A stretch of DNA of 64,000 bases from Sva-07 sp963743825 (GCA_963743825.1 CAVURC010000018.1:248001-312000); one strand, 5' to 3'. Shown: positions 1-9,854, numbered from the stretch's first letter. Notes: generated by a model not told the origin, from the sequence alone. Translations and numbers: made by a program.

Positions 1-750
1 TCGTGTGATTGGAGTCATTCCTCGAACGATGATCCGATCGTGTTTCCGGGTCAGGCGGGGCGTGCACACTTCCATGAGTTCTTCGGGGCCACGGTGACGG
101 ATGCGTTCACGACGTTGTCGGATCTGCAAGCGTCGCCGACGACGTGTACGACGCGCGATGACAGGTCGGCGTATTGGGCCCCGGCGTTGTTCGTGAACGG
201 TCAGCGCCGTGAGCCGACGATGACGACGTTCTATTACAAGCCGGGGGTGGAGGATCGCTCATCGATCCAGCCGATCCCGTTCGGTCTGGAAATGGTGGCC
301 GGCAATGCCGGTTCAACCGGACCGCAGAACCCGCAGTACTTCTGGTTCCAGGAGTTCCAGAACGCGTCGAACAACACGACGAGTGGTCAGATGATCACGG
401 CGAACACGTCGGGGCGAATCACGCTGAAGGTCGTGTATCCGGATTGTTGGGATGGCGTCCATCTGTCTGCGCCGGGCCAGTCGCACGTTGCGTATCACAC
501 GAACAAGCGACTGTGCCCGTCGACGCATCCGGTGGCGATGCCGCAGTTGACGATGTACATCACTTACGAGACGAACGGCGATGGAGTGTCGTTGGCGTCG
601 GGGGCGTGGTTCACGATGCATGCGGACTTCTTCAACGCTTGGCATCCAGAGACCCAGAAGCGCCTGATCGACGAATGCGTCGTCCCTTCGGTTCGGTGTG
701 GCAATGTCTACGACGCCGACTCCAGCCGGATTCCGAGAGCTGGAGGGTGA
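1..750 (+). CDS. DUF1996 domain protein, C-terminal part (5' end outside window)
   Basis: The frame is open from base 1, so the start lies to the left and only the last 250 residues or so are visible. The hallmark of DUF1996 is clear near the top: DPIVFPGQAGRAHFHEFFG, followed by the YWAPAL and YYKP blocks, the DCWDG block and a late HPETQKRLIDECV segment. These proteins are typically secreted; their biochemical role is not known. The final residues (SRIPRAGG) run directly into an IS remnant on the other strand, so the natural C-terminus may have been altered by that insertion. The family call is firm; no function is proposed. Confidence 0.85.
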   Translation, partial: SCDWSHSSNDDPIVFPGQAGRAHFHEFFGATVTDAFTTLSDLQASPTTCTTRDDRSAYWAPALFVNGQRREPTMTTFYYKPGVEDRSSIQPIPFGLEMVAGNAGSTGPQNPQYFWFQEFQNASNNTTSGQMITANTSGRITLKVVYPDCWDGVHLSAPGQSHVAYHTNKRLCPSTHPVAMPQLTMYITYETNGDGVSLASGAWFTMHADFFNAWHPETQKRLIDECVVPSVRCGNVYDADSSRIPRAGG

Positions 751-891
751 TCGCGTTCGCTCGCCGCCGATGTAGCGAAGTTTGCGGCCTCCGCCGATGG
801 TCTTGATCCACCGGAACGGTTCCTCGACCCGTTTCCGTGATGCCCGGCGTGGCACAGCTTCGCCGCGGTCGCGGGCGACTTGCGCGCCAGG
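751..891 (-). pseudogene. IS5-type transposase remnant (C-terminal DDE segment)
   Basis: Read on the minus strand, this stretch encodes RKRVEEPFRWIKTIGGGRK followed by LRYIGGERTR. This is the conserved glutamate-containing end of IS5-family DDE transposases (consensus RKRVEE.FGW.KT.GG.RK). The frame has no start and the rest of the transposase is absent, so it is a scar. No terminal inverted repeats were seen. It lies between the DUF1996 gene and the polysaccharide locus, marking that boundary as a past insertion point. Bases 892-1118 hold nothing recognisable. Confidence 0.7.
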
Positions 892-1118
892 CGGGCTTCA
901 GGATCAGGCGCTCCACGCATGCACCCATTCTTTTCGATCCGACCGCCGAACGCGGGCACCCTCAGCCGAATTTCATCACCCTGCTAGAGGGGGTCACCAT
1001 CGGATTCGGTTTGCGACGACGATCTCGAGGTGAGGTGCGGACCGATCGAAAAGAGCTGATTGACCGATACCGGTTCGACACACGCGCGGCGAGACCTTCC
1101 AGGCGATCAATGCGTGGA

Positions 1119-2699
1119 TCAACCGACGAAGTAGTCCGGGCCCCCGTCATCGCGAACCCCGCTCTCCGAGCGGGTGGTCACCAGTGATCTCGACGGTTGT
1201 CCCATGAAGAACGACTCGTCGGGTGCGTCACAGATCACCACACCCATCTTGACGACACCCAGCTGGTCGAGCCGACTCAGCGCACGCTCGATGTCACGGG
1301 CGTGAGTTTCCTGGTAGCGCACCACGAAACAAACACCGTCGGCCTGTTCCGCGATACTCACCGCTTCGGTCCCGACCAGCAGTGAGCCGGCGTCGATGAT
1401 GATGCGGTCGAACTCCGATCGCAGCTTGCGCAGCGTTTCGGCCACTTTCGGCGACGCTGCAAAGTCGCTCGGGTTGACAGGTGCGACGCCGGCAGGGAGC
1501 ACCGACAACGAGCCGGGACCCGACCCCACGATGGGAACCACGAAGTCCGTCGGCGACATGTCCGACGCGATCGCGTCGGCAAGGCCCCGCGTCCGGTCGA
1601 TGTCGAAGGGGAGATCCTGACCCTTGTCACGGAAGTTCATCTCCACCAACAGGACGCTCTCGCCGAGGCGGGCGAAGACCATCGCCAGGTTGCTGGCAAC
1701 GATCGACTTCCCCTCGTCGGGCGAAGCCGATGTCGCCGCGATCATCGGAAACACCCGGACGCCCTCGTCGTGTCGAAGGGTTCGACCCAGCATCCCGAAG
1801 GCTTCTGATGCAGGGTGCTGCGGGGTGCTCGCAGTCACCGGATCGCGGCTGTTGCGTCCGGCTCGCCCGATTGGCGGGATACTCGCCAACACCGGAAGCC
1901 CGCCGGTCGCGGCCGCCAAGTGACCCGGCTCCCAGATTCGGTCGTCGAGCAGTTCTGCCAGTCCTGCGGCGAGGACGCCGAGGAATAGGCCTCCGAACAA
2001 CCCGAAGAGTGCCTGACGGAGCGGCTTTGGTTCGGTCGGCTGCCGGGGCTCGGTTGCCTGGTTGGTCGTGGTGATGATGGTCGGAGCGGTGACCAGCTGG
2101 GTCTGGATCGCCGTTGCCCGATCGACCAGGTCACGTTGCTGGGACTCGAGCAGCGACTGACGTGAACGTAGGTCCGCGAGATCTGCCTTGTTCTCGTTCG
2201 TGGGCTCGACAATTGCCTCCAGCGCCGTGATCTGTCCCTCGACCTCGATGAGCTCGGGAAGCAGCAGATCTGCCGCGTCGAGGAGGCCCTTCAACTCGAC
2301 CTGCAGGTCAGCCGTCTGACCGTCGTTGCGTACGTCTGCGAAGGCCGTCGCCCACACGTTCGCTGCGAGTGCAGCAGACTCTGGGCGCGTCGCACGCACA
2401 GTAATGCTTGCCAGTTGGGTATTTTCGATGGTCGATGCATCGACGGAAAGCACGTCGTCGGCAACATCCCCAAGCCGGTTCTTTGCCTCCGCGCTGACCT
2501 CCTGGGAGGTGATCAGCTCGACATCGGTCGCAATGTCGGTGCCGTCGATGCGGATCTCGGAAGTGGCTCGGAACACGTCGTCCTGACGCGCTGCTGCACC
2601 GTATGCGAGCGCCGAGCAGATGAGTGGGATGAAGACGAGCCACGGCCAGCGACGTCGTGCGACTCTCAGCAGATGTTGGAAATCAGATTGGTCGTTCAT
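1119..2699 (-). CDS. Wzz-type chain-length determinant fused to BY-kinase-like ATPase domain
   Basis: Polysaccharide co-polymerase, expected to set chain length at the inner membrane with the Wzy-like neighbour. From the ATG at 2699 there is a first TM helix at about residues 19-36, a periplasmic part with coiled-coil-like segments, a second TM near 230-250, then a cytoplasmic ParA/BY-kinase fold. The Walker A is SASPDEGKS and a Walker B-like IIIDAG is present. Two oddities: the Walker A' is VLLVEMNFR (Glu where an Asp is usual) and the C-terminus has no tyrosine cluster. An ATG at 2711 is also in frame, but GAGGA just upstream favours 2699. It overlaps the upstream gene by 17 bases, so the two are probably co-transcribed. 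Confidence 0.85.
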   Translation of the reverse strand: MNDQSDFQHLLRVARRRWPWLVFIPLICSALAYGAAARQDDVFRATSEIRIDGTDIATDVELITSQEVSAEAKNRLGDVADDVLSVDASTIENTQLASITVRATRPESAALAANVWATAFADVRNDGQTADLQVELKGLLDAADLLLPELIEVEGQITALEAIVEPTNENKADLADLRSRQSLLESQQRDLVDRATAIQTQLVTAPTIITTTNQATEPRQPTEPKPLRQALFGLFGGLFLGVLAAGLAELLDDRIWEPGHLAAATGGLPVLASIPPIGRAGRNSRDPVTASTPQHPASEAFGMLGRTLRHDEGVRVFPMIAATSASPDEGKSIVASNLAMVFARLGESVLLVEMNFRDKGQDLPFDIDRTRGLADAIASDMSPTDFVVPIVGSGPGSLSVLPAGVAPVNPSDFAASPKVAETLRKLRSEFDRIIIDAGSLLVGTEAVSIAEQADGVCFVVRYQETHARDIERALSRLDQLGVVKMGVVICDAPDESFFMGQPSRSLVTTRSESGVRDDGGPDYFVG

Positions 2700-4176
2700 T
2701 GGTCCTCGCATTGTTCGTGCCGATTGGTTTGGCTACGGGGCCAGCGGCCGGGAGTGGCTGGTTGATTGACCTGTTGAGTGGTGATTGGAGAACTCGTCGC
2801 CGACTGCCGACCTCGAGGGCCCCGCCGACGACGATCGCAAGCGAAAATGCGGTGACTGCGTTGAAGAACGACGGCCGAGCGACGCTCTCGATGATCACCG
2901 ACGCGAGCACTGCAAGCGCCGCCAGCGCCATCTCGTGCAGTCGACGGTCCGGCATCCGAGAGTATTGCAGGAGTCGGACGCCAAGGTACAAGAGTCCGCC
3001 GAAGAAGAAGATCAAGCCCAACACGCCGGTCTCACCCATCACTGTCGGCCACGTCGTGTCGTGACGGACCCCCGGGCTTTCCTGCGTCAGGCCGTCGCGA
3101 TTCAGCCCGTATTCCTCGTAGATCGGACTGTTGAATGTGGTTGAAGCGCCACTCCCGAACTGGCCGAGACCCGCCCCGAACGGGAAGTTGTCAACGGCTA
3201 TCGCCTGGCCGGCGTCGTACAATTCTTGCCGCACCGTGACGGTGTCGTCGAAAAGGTATCGGTCCAACTGCTGCGTGGTCAGGTCGGCCAGCATCCCCCC
3301 GGTCGCGGCGACGAAGAAGACGATGACGAGGACGGCGACGCCAAGCCGCCGCACGAACAGGCGTGTCGCCGACAGGCAGAGCACGGACAAGGCGGCCACG
3401 ATGCCGAGGATCACCTTGAGGCGCAACGACAACAGACCGAGTGAGATGCAGGCGAGGCCGAGAGCGAGGTGACGGCGGTTACCGGTGGCAACGAACCGAG
3501 CGAGGTACCAGGCGCCGAACAGGCCGCCGAAGGAACCGAAGTGGTCGGGGTGAGTGAACACCGACTGCAGGCCCGATCGACCAAAGCGTTGCTCGGCATA
3601 AAGCGACTGCACCGGGAGAATCGAATGGTGCAACGACGGGGCGAACAGTTCGACCACCGCAATCGACATCACCACGACCACGACCGCCGTGATCCAACGG
3701 CTGAGCATCTCGAAATCACGTTTGCGCCACGGCAAACTGATGGTCAGATACAGCAGGACCCAGATCTTGATGCCGGACCAGCCGCCGACGATCATCGCCG
3801 GGATCGACGCCGAGAGCAGGATACTCGATGCCGCCCCTGCGCAGAGGAACCCGAGGGCCGGCACGATCACGAGCCACCGAGCAGTCGGGCGACGTCGTTC
3901 GAGCAGTGTCACCGCGAGCAGGAGCATCACGAGCGGCTCGTCGACCTGTTTGACGAGATCCGCAATCGGACTCGTTCGTCCGAACTGGGAAGCAAGGGCT
4001 GGACTGAAGACCGTCACGGTCCACGCGAACAGCACCAACTCGGTCGGATGCGATTGGTAGACACGTCGCCCGACGAGGACGCCAATAGCCGTCAGGCACA
4101 AAGCTGCCAGTGCGAGCGTCCCGAATACGAGAAGCACTGCGCATCCTGCTCCGACGAGCGCGATCGGAGCCAGCAC
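2683..4176 (-). CDS. O-antigen ligase/polymerase-like membrane protein (Wzy type)
   Basis: A 497-residue polytopic membrane protein with about 11-12 hydrophobic helices and a large loop around residues 280-360 that contains a GAGLGQFG motif, as in Wzy_C/O-antigen ligase-like proteins. The likely role is polymerising lipid-linked repeat units or ligating glycan at the outer face of the membrane. It overlaps the Wzz-like gene downstream, the usual partner, which supports a Wzy-dependent assembly route. The sequence family is weakly conserved, so polymerase and ligase cannot be told apart here. Confidence 0.75.
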   Translation of the reverse strand: MLAPIALVGAGCAVLLVFGTLALAALCLTAIGVLVGRRVYQSHPTELVLFAWTVTVFSPALASQFGRTSPIADLVKQVDEPLVMLLLAVTLLERRRPTARWLVIVPALGFLCAGAASSILLSASIPAMIVGGWSGIKIWVLLYLTISLPWRKRDFEMLSRWITAVVVVVMSIAVVELFAPSLHHSILPVQSLYAEQRFGRSGLQSVFTHPDHFGSFGGLFGAWYLARFVATGNRRHLALGLACISLGLLSLRLKVILGIVAALSVLCLSATRLFVRRLGVAVLVIVFFVAATGGMLADLTTQQLDRYLFDDTVTVRQELYDAGQAIAVDNFPFGAGLGQFGSGASTTFNSPIYEEYGLNRDGLTQESPGVRHDTTWPTVMGETGVLGLIFFFGGLLYLGVRLLQYSRMPDRRLHEMALAALAVLASVIIESVARPSFFNAVTAFSLAIVVGGALEVGSRRRVLQSPLNRSINQPLPAAGPVAKPIGTNNARTNERPI

Positions 4177-4602
4177 GCTTCCGCTACGACTGCGACGCGG
4201 GTTCGGTCGGGTCGACGGTGCGGCACCGGGTTGGTGAGCCTCACCGGCTTGACGAACGTTGAGATGATGAGTCGACGTAGCCAGAACAATGACGATAGCA
4301 GTGGTGGCGAATTCGGGCCTGATCTTCGCTCAAGTCTCCGTCAAGATCGAGGCCGAGCCCTACACATTGGATGGAATGAAATCGGTCGAGCGATAGGATT
4401 TGAACGAAATGTCGGACCAGTTGTTGACGGACAGCGACTTCCTCGTCCGGTACGTCGACAGGACCACCCGAATGTGGCACGCTCCGCAACCGGGAGCAAC
4501 GACGCACGTGCTTCGCGCTTCCCTCCGGCGTCAGACGTGCCTCGCCCGCCGAACGAACATGGAACGCGCGCGCGCTGTGTATCGATCGACCATCGATCGG
4601 CG
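4177..4602. other. Divergent intergenic region between polymerase and sulfotransferase genes
   Basis: No convincing coding sequence on either strand. The open frame running through here on the plus strand is antisense to the polymerase gene and has no family features before about 4603. The region should carry the promoters for the minus-strand wzy-wzz pair and the plus-strand sulfotransferase genes, but I could not pick out a clear -35/-10 pair. Confidence 0.5.
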
Positions 4603-5676
4603 ATGCGGTTCGTGAGCGACAACACAGGGATCCGGCGTTCACCGACCGACACGGCCAATCTGCAGGTCGTGTTCGTTTGCGGAAGCAGTCGCAGTGGGAC
4701 GACGATGACGGGTCGACTTCTCGGACGATCGCCGGTCGTCCACACCATGGAGGAACTCCACTACTTCGAGGGCATTTGGGACCCATCCGACGACCGGCCT
4801 CTGAGTGCTGACCGCGCACGCGAGGCCACCGCTCGTCTCGTCGGCATCGAGCGAGATGGTTTCCGACACCCGGCGCCGGTGGCAGCGTGTGAACACGAGG
4901 CGAACTCCATCCTCGACGGTCTCACCGACACCGCCGGTCCCGCCGTCTACGCGGCGTTCGTCGCGCATCGGGCGGCTGCAACGGGCACCTCGATCGTGTG
5001 CGACCAAACTCCACGCAACGTCTACTTGCTCGAGGAGCTTCTCGACTGGTACCCACGTGCTCGGGCCGTCATCGTGGTACGAGACCCGCGGGATGTGCTG
5101 CTTTCGCAGAAGAACCGGTGGCGACGGCGTCAACGTGGGATCGACACGATGTCTCGTCGGGATCAATTGCGCCTCTGGTCGGGGTATCACCCGATCACGA
5201 TGTCGCACCTCTGGCGTTCGGCGGCCGAGGTCGGTCAGCGCCTCAGCGAGCATCCCCGGGTTCACGTCGTTCGTTTCGAGGATCTCGTCACGACACCGGA
5301 GGCGAGTGTCCGCGCGATGTGCGACGCAACGGGTGTTCCGTTCGAGCAACGTCTTCTCGATGTGCCGCAATCCGGCTCGAGTCACGGTCCTCTCAAAGTT
5401 GGTGCGTCGGGGCTCGATCGGAACGCGGTCGGCCGGTGGCGCAGCGGGGGGTTGACGAGCACCGAGATCACGACCACCGAACACCTCACCGCAGCAACGA
5501 TGGAGGCGTTCGGCTACGAAGCGTCGGGGTGGAATCGTTCACCCTGGCGCACCATGGGATCGGCCGCGATCTTGCCCTTCAAGGGAGCGATGGCACTCGC
5601 ACTGAATCTCTCGCGATCCCGACGGATACTCCGAGTTGCGAGTCGAAGGCTCGGCAGCCGGCGCCGTCGGCCCTGA
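4603..5676 (+). CDS. PAPS-dependent sulfotransferase (ST1)
   Basis: Transfers sulfate from PAPS to an acceptor, here probably a sugar of the surface polysaccharide (inference from neighbours). The 5'-phosphosulfate loop is CGSSRSGTT at residues 26-34, and the 3'-phosphate site is VIVVRDPRDVLLSQ near 156-169. A late GRW motif follows (VGRWRSG). The frame is open far upstream, but that part is antisense to the polymerase gene and is low-quality sequence; ATG 4603 (MRFVSDN) is the first start that leaves a normal family length of 357 residues. GTG 4612 is possible. It is followed 283 bp later by a second sulfotransferase. Confidence 0.8.
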   Translation: MRFVSDNTGIRRSPTDTANLQVVFVCGSSRSGTTMTGRLLGRSPVVHTMEELHYFEGIWDPSDDRPLSADRAREATARLVGIERDGFRHPAPVAACEHEANSILDGLTDTAGPAVYAAFVAHRAAATGTSIVCDQTPRNVYLLEELLDWYPRARAVIVVRDPRDVLLSQKNRWRRRQRGIDTMSRRDQLRLWSGYHPITMSHLWRSAAEVGQRLSEHPRVHVVRFEDLVTTPEASVRAMCDATGVPFEQRLLDVPQSGSSHGPLKVGASGLDRNAVGRWRSGGLTSTEITTTEHLTAATMEAFGYEASGWNRSPWRTMGSAAILPFKGAMALALNLSRSRRILRVASRRLGSRRRRP

Positions 5677-5959
5677 TGCTCGTCTGGATCGAGAAGTCAA
5701 CCTCCAGAACGGATCATGACCTCTCGCCGGGGACGACTTCTGTCTGTGGACCGACCCCGGCTCACCTCACGACATCCACGCTCGATTCGAAAGACCGCTG
5801 TAGTCTCAGCGATGTCGACTGCGCTCAAGAACGCGCGAGTGTTCAGAGGGAGCGAACGGTGCGTCAGGAGCTTGACATCCACCACGTAGCAATCAAGCGG
5901 GCTGCCGGTCGAGGCAGCGAGTGCCCCTGCCGGCGGGGAGACGACCCGGACGTCGAGAC

Positions 5960-6922
5960 ATGAATGTCTGGCATCCTGTTCGCACGTCGATCTCCGTCGG
6001 TCGTCGGTCCGTGCGAGCTCACTCCCTCAGGCGCACGCTCGTCCGTCGGAATCTGAATCCGACCGAAAGTGTGATTCTCTGTAGCGATACTCGCTCGGGG
6101 AGTACGTGGTTGATGGAGCTCGTCGGGCAACTCCCCGGCACCGTGTGCAACTGGGAGCCGATGCACCCCGATCGAGGGGTACTGCCGTCGGAGTGGAACA
6201 TGGGATGGCGCCCGTATGTGCCCGAGGATCAGCCCGACGCGCGACTCGAGACCTGGTTCGACGACCTGTTCCGTTTCCGCATCGGCAATCGCTGGACGCT
6301 CTCCCACGCGACCCCTGCGGCAGCTGCTGTGGCCACTGTTGGGGTGCACAAGTTCGTGCGAGCATCGCTGCTCCTGCCGTGGATGGTCCGTCAACTTCCC
6401 CTCGAACGGCCTCCGATCTTCCTCGTGAGACACCCGCTGGCGGCGATCGCCTCGAAGAACACGAACTTCGGCATTCTCACCCCCACCCCTGCTAACCGGT
6501 CGCCAGTCGTCGACGACTCGCTCGATCCGTACGCCCGGATCATCGCCGAACAGGAGGACCCGGTGCTCTTTCGTATTGCCCGCTGGTGCTATGCCAACCG
6601 TGTTGCGCTCAACCATCCGCACGCCGGTCGCGACTGGGTCGTCATTCACTACGAACACCTCCTCCTCGACCCCGAGGAGACCTTCCGGCGGGTACTTGAC
6701 CGCCTGAAGTGGACAACGACTGATCCGGATCCCGTGGCATCGGTCGACTTCGGACGGGCGAGTACGTCGGACTTCCTCGGCGTTCTCGCAGAGAGCCCGC
6801 AGGAGCAACTCGCCAAGTGGCGCGACGGCGTGGACAGCGGTCTTGTGACACGCACGCAGGACCTCCTCGACCGCTTCGGCATCGTGGACTACCGTGCAGA
6901 CGAGGTGCTGCCCGCTGTCTGA
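5960..6922 (+). CDS. Stf0/ST1-like sulfotransferase
   Basis: A 320-residue sulfotransferase with the PAPS loop CSDTRSGSTW at residues 41-50 and a 3'-phosphate motif IFLVRHPLAAIASK near the middle, followed by a conserved YEHLLLDPEETFRRV segment. The CSxxRSGSTWL form resembles Stf0-type trehalose/lipid sulfotransferases of actinobacteria, but the acceptor cannot be read from sequence. The start is taken at ATG 5960 (MNVWHPV); a GTG at 5921 is in frame but adds only Arg/Pro-rich sequence. It converges on the glycosyltransferase gene that ends at 6967. Confidence 0.8.
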   Translation: MNVWHPVRTSISVGRRSVRAHSLRRTLVRRNLNPTESVILCSDTRSGSTWLMELVGQLPGTVCNWEPMHPDRGVLPSEWNMGWRPYVPEDQPDARLETWFDDLFRFRIGNRWTLSHATPAAAAVATVGVHKFVRASLLLPWMVRQLPLERPPIFLVRHPLAAIASKNTNFGILTPTPANRSPVVDDSLDPYARIIAEQEDPVLFRIARWCYANRVALNHPHAGRDWVVIHYEHLLLDPEETFRRVLDRLKWTTTDPDPVASVDFGRASTSDFLGVLAESPQEQLAKWRDGVDSGLVTRTQDLLDRFGIVDYRADEVLPAV

Positions 6923-6966
6923 GTCGTCCATGATCGGGTCGTCGGTCGCGCGTGACCGCGCAACAC

Positions 6967-7854
6967 TCAGGCGAGCACTCGGCGTCGCAGGCTCTCGCCG
7001 AGCCTGCCCGACTCGACCGAAGCACGGCGGATCCAGCGCCCGCGCGCCGTCGTGCCTCGCACGAGTTCGGGCGAGCGGGCGGCAAGGACCCCCCACGACC
7101 GCAGGATCGAGGTGGCGGAGCGAGGTCGGAGTCCGCTCGCCCGGTACCGCTCGACGAGCTGCACGTCAGCACGACCGTACGAACGCATATTGCGCGACAT
7201 GCCCGCCAGATCCCCACGGAAGCGATACTGCATGGTGGCGTCGCGGGCGTAGCCGACCTGGGCTCCGCCATCGAGCTGTGCGCGGAAACAGAAGTCGGCA
7301 TCGGTCGCGTTGGTGAATGTCTCGTCCCACCCACCGATCGTCTCGAACAGCTCACGCGTGACACCGAGGTTGGCCCCCGATGCATAGAGCAGGAACCCGG
7401 CGTACTTGTTGAACAGCCCGTCGGGGATACCGGCGTACCAGGAACGAACGATTTCTGAATTGAACCTGTCGTCGAGGAGCCGCCCTCCCACGAGGTCGTA
7501 CTGGCTGAGGGCGTCCACCATTGATGTGACCCACATCGGCTCAGCACGATCGTCTGCGTCACAGAACAGGAAGACGTCGGACGACGCTGCTGCAGCTCCG
7601 AGATTCCGCGCCGCACACGGCCCACGCCTCTGCGACGCGTCGAGGACGACCAGGCGTTCGAACGATCCGCTCCAACGCTCAACCACGTGGCGCGTGCCGT
7701 CGGCCGAACCGTTGTCCGCCACGATCACCTCGAAACGCGTCGCCCCCACCTGCGCAGCGAGGCCGGCGAGTTGGTCGCCGATCGTTTCGGCCGCATTGTA
7801 GGCGGGCATGATGACCGAAGCGGCGAAGCGATCAGGCGATGAGGTGTCGGTCAT
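6967..7854 (-). CDS. Family 2 glycosyltransferase
   Basis: GT-A fold enzyme: VIMPAYNAAETIGDQL at the N-terminus, then the VIVADNGSADGT nucleotide-sugar motif, GPCAARNLGA, and the metal-binding FCDADDR. A later GGWDETF and DADFCFR block completes the GT2 signature. It should add one sugar to the repeat unit in the cytoplasm. The ATG at 7854 overlaps the TGA of the ABC transporter gene (ATGA, 4 bases), so translation is probably coupled. It is the last gene of the six-gene minus-strand operon that begins at 14120. Confidence 0.85.
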   Translation of the reverse strand: MTDTSSPDRFAASVIMPAYNAAETIGDQLAGLAAQVGATRFEVIVADNGSADGTRHVVERWSGSFERLVVLDASQRRGPCAARNLGAAAASSDVFLFCDADDRAEPMWVTSMVDALSQYDLVGGRLLDDRFNSEIVRSWYAGIPDGLFNKYAGFLLYASGANLGVTRELFETIGGWDETFTNATDADFCFRAQLDGGAQVGYARDATMQYRFRGDLAGMSRNMRSYGRADVQLVERYRASGLRPRSATSILRSWGVLAARSPELVRGTTARGRWIRRASVESGRLGESLRRRVLA

Positions 7855-9794
7855 CGCCCGGCGACGTCTCGGAGCGGGGGCTCCCACGGCGCGGGCTCGA
7901 AGACTTCAGCCTCGAGCTCCTTGATCTGGGTGACCAACTCGCTTCCATCCTGGGCGAGTTCCGTCACCGTGGCGCCCGACACACGGAACACCCGATCACA
8001 GACGCGCAGCGTCGACGGTCGGTGGGCAATGACGATCAGCGTTGTCGTGCCCTTGATCTCCTCGAGCGTCTGGCGAATCAGCTCTTCGGAGCGTTCGTCG
8101 AGCGCACTCGTCGGTTCGTCGAGCACCAGCAGGCGGGGTCGCCCGAGTAGCGCACGCGCGATGCCGAGTCGCTGACGCTGACCACCGGACAACTCTCGTT
8201 CACCGGGACCGATACGCGTCTCGTACCCTTCGGGGAGCTGGCTGACGATGTCGTTGTGGAGTTGTGCAGCCTGGGCTGCCGCTCGGACCTCGTCGTCGCT
8301 GAACCCGGATCGGAAGAAGCGGATGTTGTCGGAGACCGTTCCTCTGATCAGTGAGTTGTCCTGTGGCACCAGCGCCATGAGGCGCGACCAGGACCGGGTT
8401 GTGGCGTCCTCGAGATCGACGTCGCCGATCATGATTCGCCCGCTGGTCGGCGACCTCAGCCCGGTGAGTAGCTGACTCAGCGTCGACTTGCCACCCCCGG
8501 AAGGGCCGATGATGCCGATTGCCTCCCCGTCGCTGAACTCCAGGCTGACGTTCTCCAGCACCGGCTGGCCCGCGACGTAGGCGAAGCCGACGTTCTCGAG
8601 GCGCACCGTCCCGATTCCGGCCAGCGGAATCGTTCCGTGGGGCATCGGGTGGGCGTTGAGATCCGCAATCTCTTTCTCCAGGCCGTCGACGTAGGGATGC
8701 ATCTGCAAGATCGACTGTGCTGCCAGCTGCAACTGCTTGGTGTTCCCCAACGCGCGCATGAGGAGCACGACCAGCGGCCCGAACACGGTGAGGTCGCCGA
8801 GATCGAGGGTGTACACGGCATAGATCAACGCCAGGATGACCCCGAGCGCTGAGTACTGGAACGTCGTGGGGATCACCTTCGTGAGAAAGCGAAGTCGAGC
8901 GAGGGAATCGCCCGTCGGCTTCGCAGCCTCGACGCCGGCTCGGGACACGGCGTCCGCCACGTCGAACGTTGCGATCTCAGGCGCAACGCGAGCGGTCTGG
9001 GCCACCGCCGAGGCGAACTTCTTGTTGAGCCTCGCCTGCTTGGCTGACTGCGACTTGATCCGCTTGGTCAGTGGGCGCATCACCAGCGCGATGGTTCCCA
9101 GCGCCGCAGCTCCCGCCAACGCCGTCCATCCTGCGAGGGCGATTGCGGCCAACGCGATCGCGGTGATGCTCCACAACATGACGATGATCGTCGAGATCTG
9201 CAGGATCACGCCTTCGTTCTTGGTGGAGTAGCTGCTCATGTACTCCTGGAGGCGACCCTCGAAGTGGGTCGAACGATGCCCCCATGACGCCCGCAGATAG
9301 GCGGACAGGACCCGGCTCCGCGACCGGATCAGGGTCGAGCGACACAGCGAGGCGGTGATCCGGGCGATGGGCACATTGATCAGTGCTACGGCCACGAGCA
9401 TCGCCGCCGTCACCAGCAATAGGTCATCGAACGCCAGGTCATACTTGCCGAGGGGGCCGAGGCCGAGAGTGGCCGACGCGTCGGAACCGTTGGCGAGGAG
9501 CAGGGCCAGCTTTGCGATCGCAAACAACACGAGTGCGTCGAGGATGCCGGCGATCACGGCGAGCACAACAAGCAGCGAGATCCGACCGGGATACGGACCA
9601 GTGGCGAGCCGGATCGACCGGAGCGTCGGCGACCAGTTGGCGAAGCTGCCGACGTTGACGGTGACCTCGCCGATCGCGACGTCGGACGGGAATTGGTTCG
9701 TCGGTACCTTCCGACGGTTCCACGGGGCCTTCATCTCGAAGTCCCAACGCTGTCCGCGAACAGGTTCTGGTCGGTCACGATCATTCGCACTCAC
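7851..9794 (-). CDS. ABC exporter, fused membrane and ATPase domains
   Basis: A 647-residue type-I ABC half-transporter. The membrane domain (residues 70-350) has about six helices; the nucleotide-binding domain shows Walker A GPSGGGKS (about 430-437), the LSGGQRQRLGIARALL signature (about 535), Walker B LLVLDEPTSALDE and the H-loop IVIAHRP. Given the flanking glycosyltransferases it may flip a lipid-linked glycan in the manner of MsbA or PglK; this is inference. It is unusual in having some 65 hydrophilic residues before the first helix. GTG 9794 is the chosen start; an in-frame ATG at 9734 is an alternative. Confidence 0.88.
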   Translation of the reverse strand: MSANDRDRPEPVRGQRWDFEMKAPWNRRKVPTNQFPSDVAIGEVTVNVGSFANWSPTLRSIRLATGPYPGRISLLVVLAVIAGILDALVLFAIAKLALLLANGSDASATLGLGPLGKYDLAFDDLLLVTAAMLVAVALINVPIARITASLCRSTLIRSRSRVLSAYLRASWGHRSTHFEGRLQEYMSSYSTKNEGVILQISTIIVMLWSITAIALAAIALAGWTALAGAAALGTIALVMRPLTKRIKSQSAKQARLNKKFASAVAQTARVAPEIATFDVADAVSRAGVEAAKPTGDSLARLRFLTKVIPTTFQYSALGVILALIYAVYTLDLGDLTVFGPLVVLLMRALGNTKQLQLAAQSILQMHPYVDGLEKEIADLNAHPMPHGTIPLAGIGTVRLENVGFAYVAGQPVLENVSLEFSDGEAIGIIGPSGGGKSTLSQLLTGLRSPTSGRIMIGDVDLEDATTRSWSRLMALVPQDNSLIRGTVSDNIRFFRSGFSDDEVRAAAQAAQLHNDIVSQLPEGYETRIGPGERELSGGQRQRLGIARALLGRPRLLVLDEPTSALDERSEELIRQTLEEIKGTTTLIVIAHRPSTLRVCDRVFRVSGATVTELAQDGSELVTQIKELEAEVFEPAPWEPPLRDVAGR

Positions 9795-9854
9795 CCGCCG
9801 CTCGGTTGCTACAGAGCATTCTCCCGGATTCTACTGCCCATGCACGATGACCCC

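Noticed and set aside
3469..4602. Long plus-strand open frame continuous with the first sulfotransferase
   Set aside because: It is antisense to the polymerase gene, rich in Arg/His/Asp with no family features; only the part from 4603 matches sulfotransferases.
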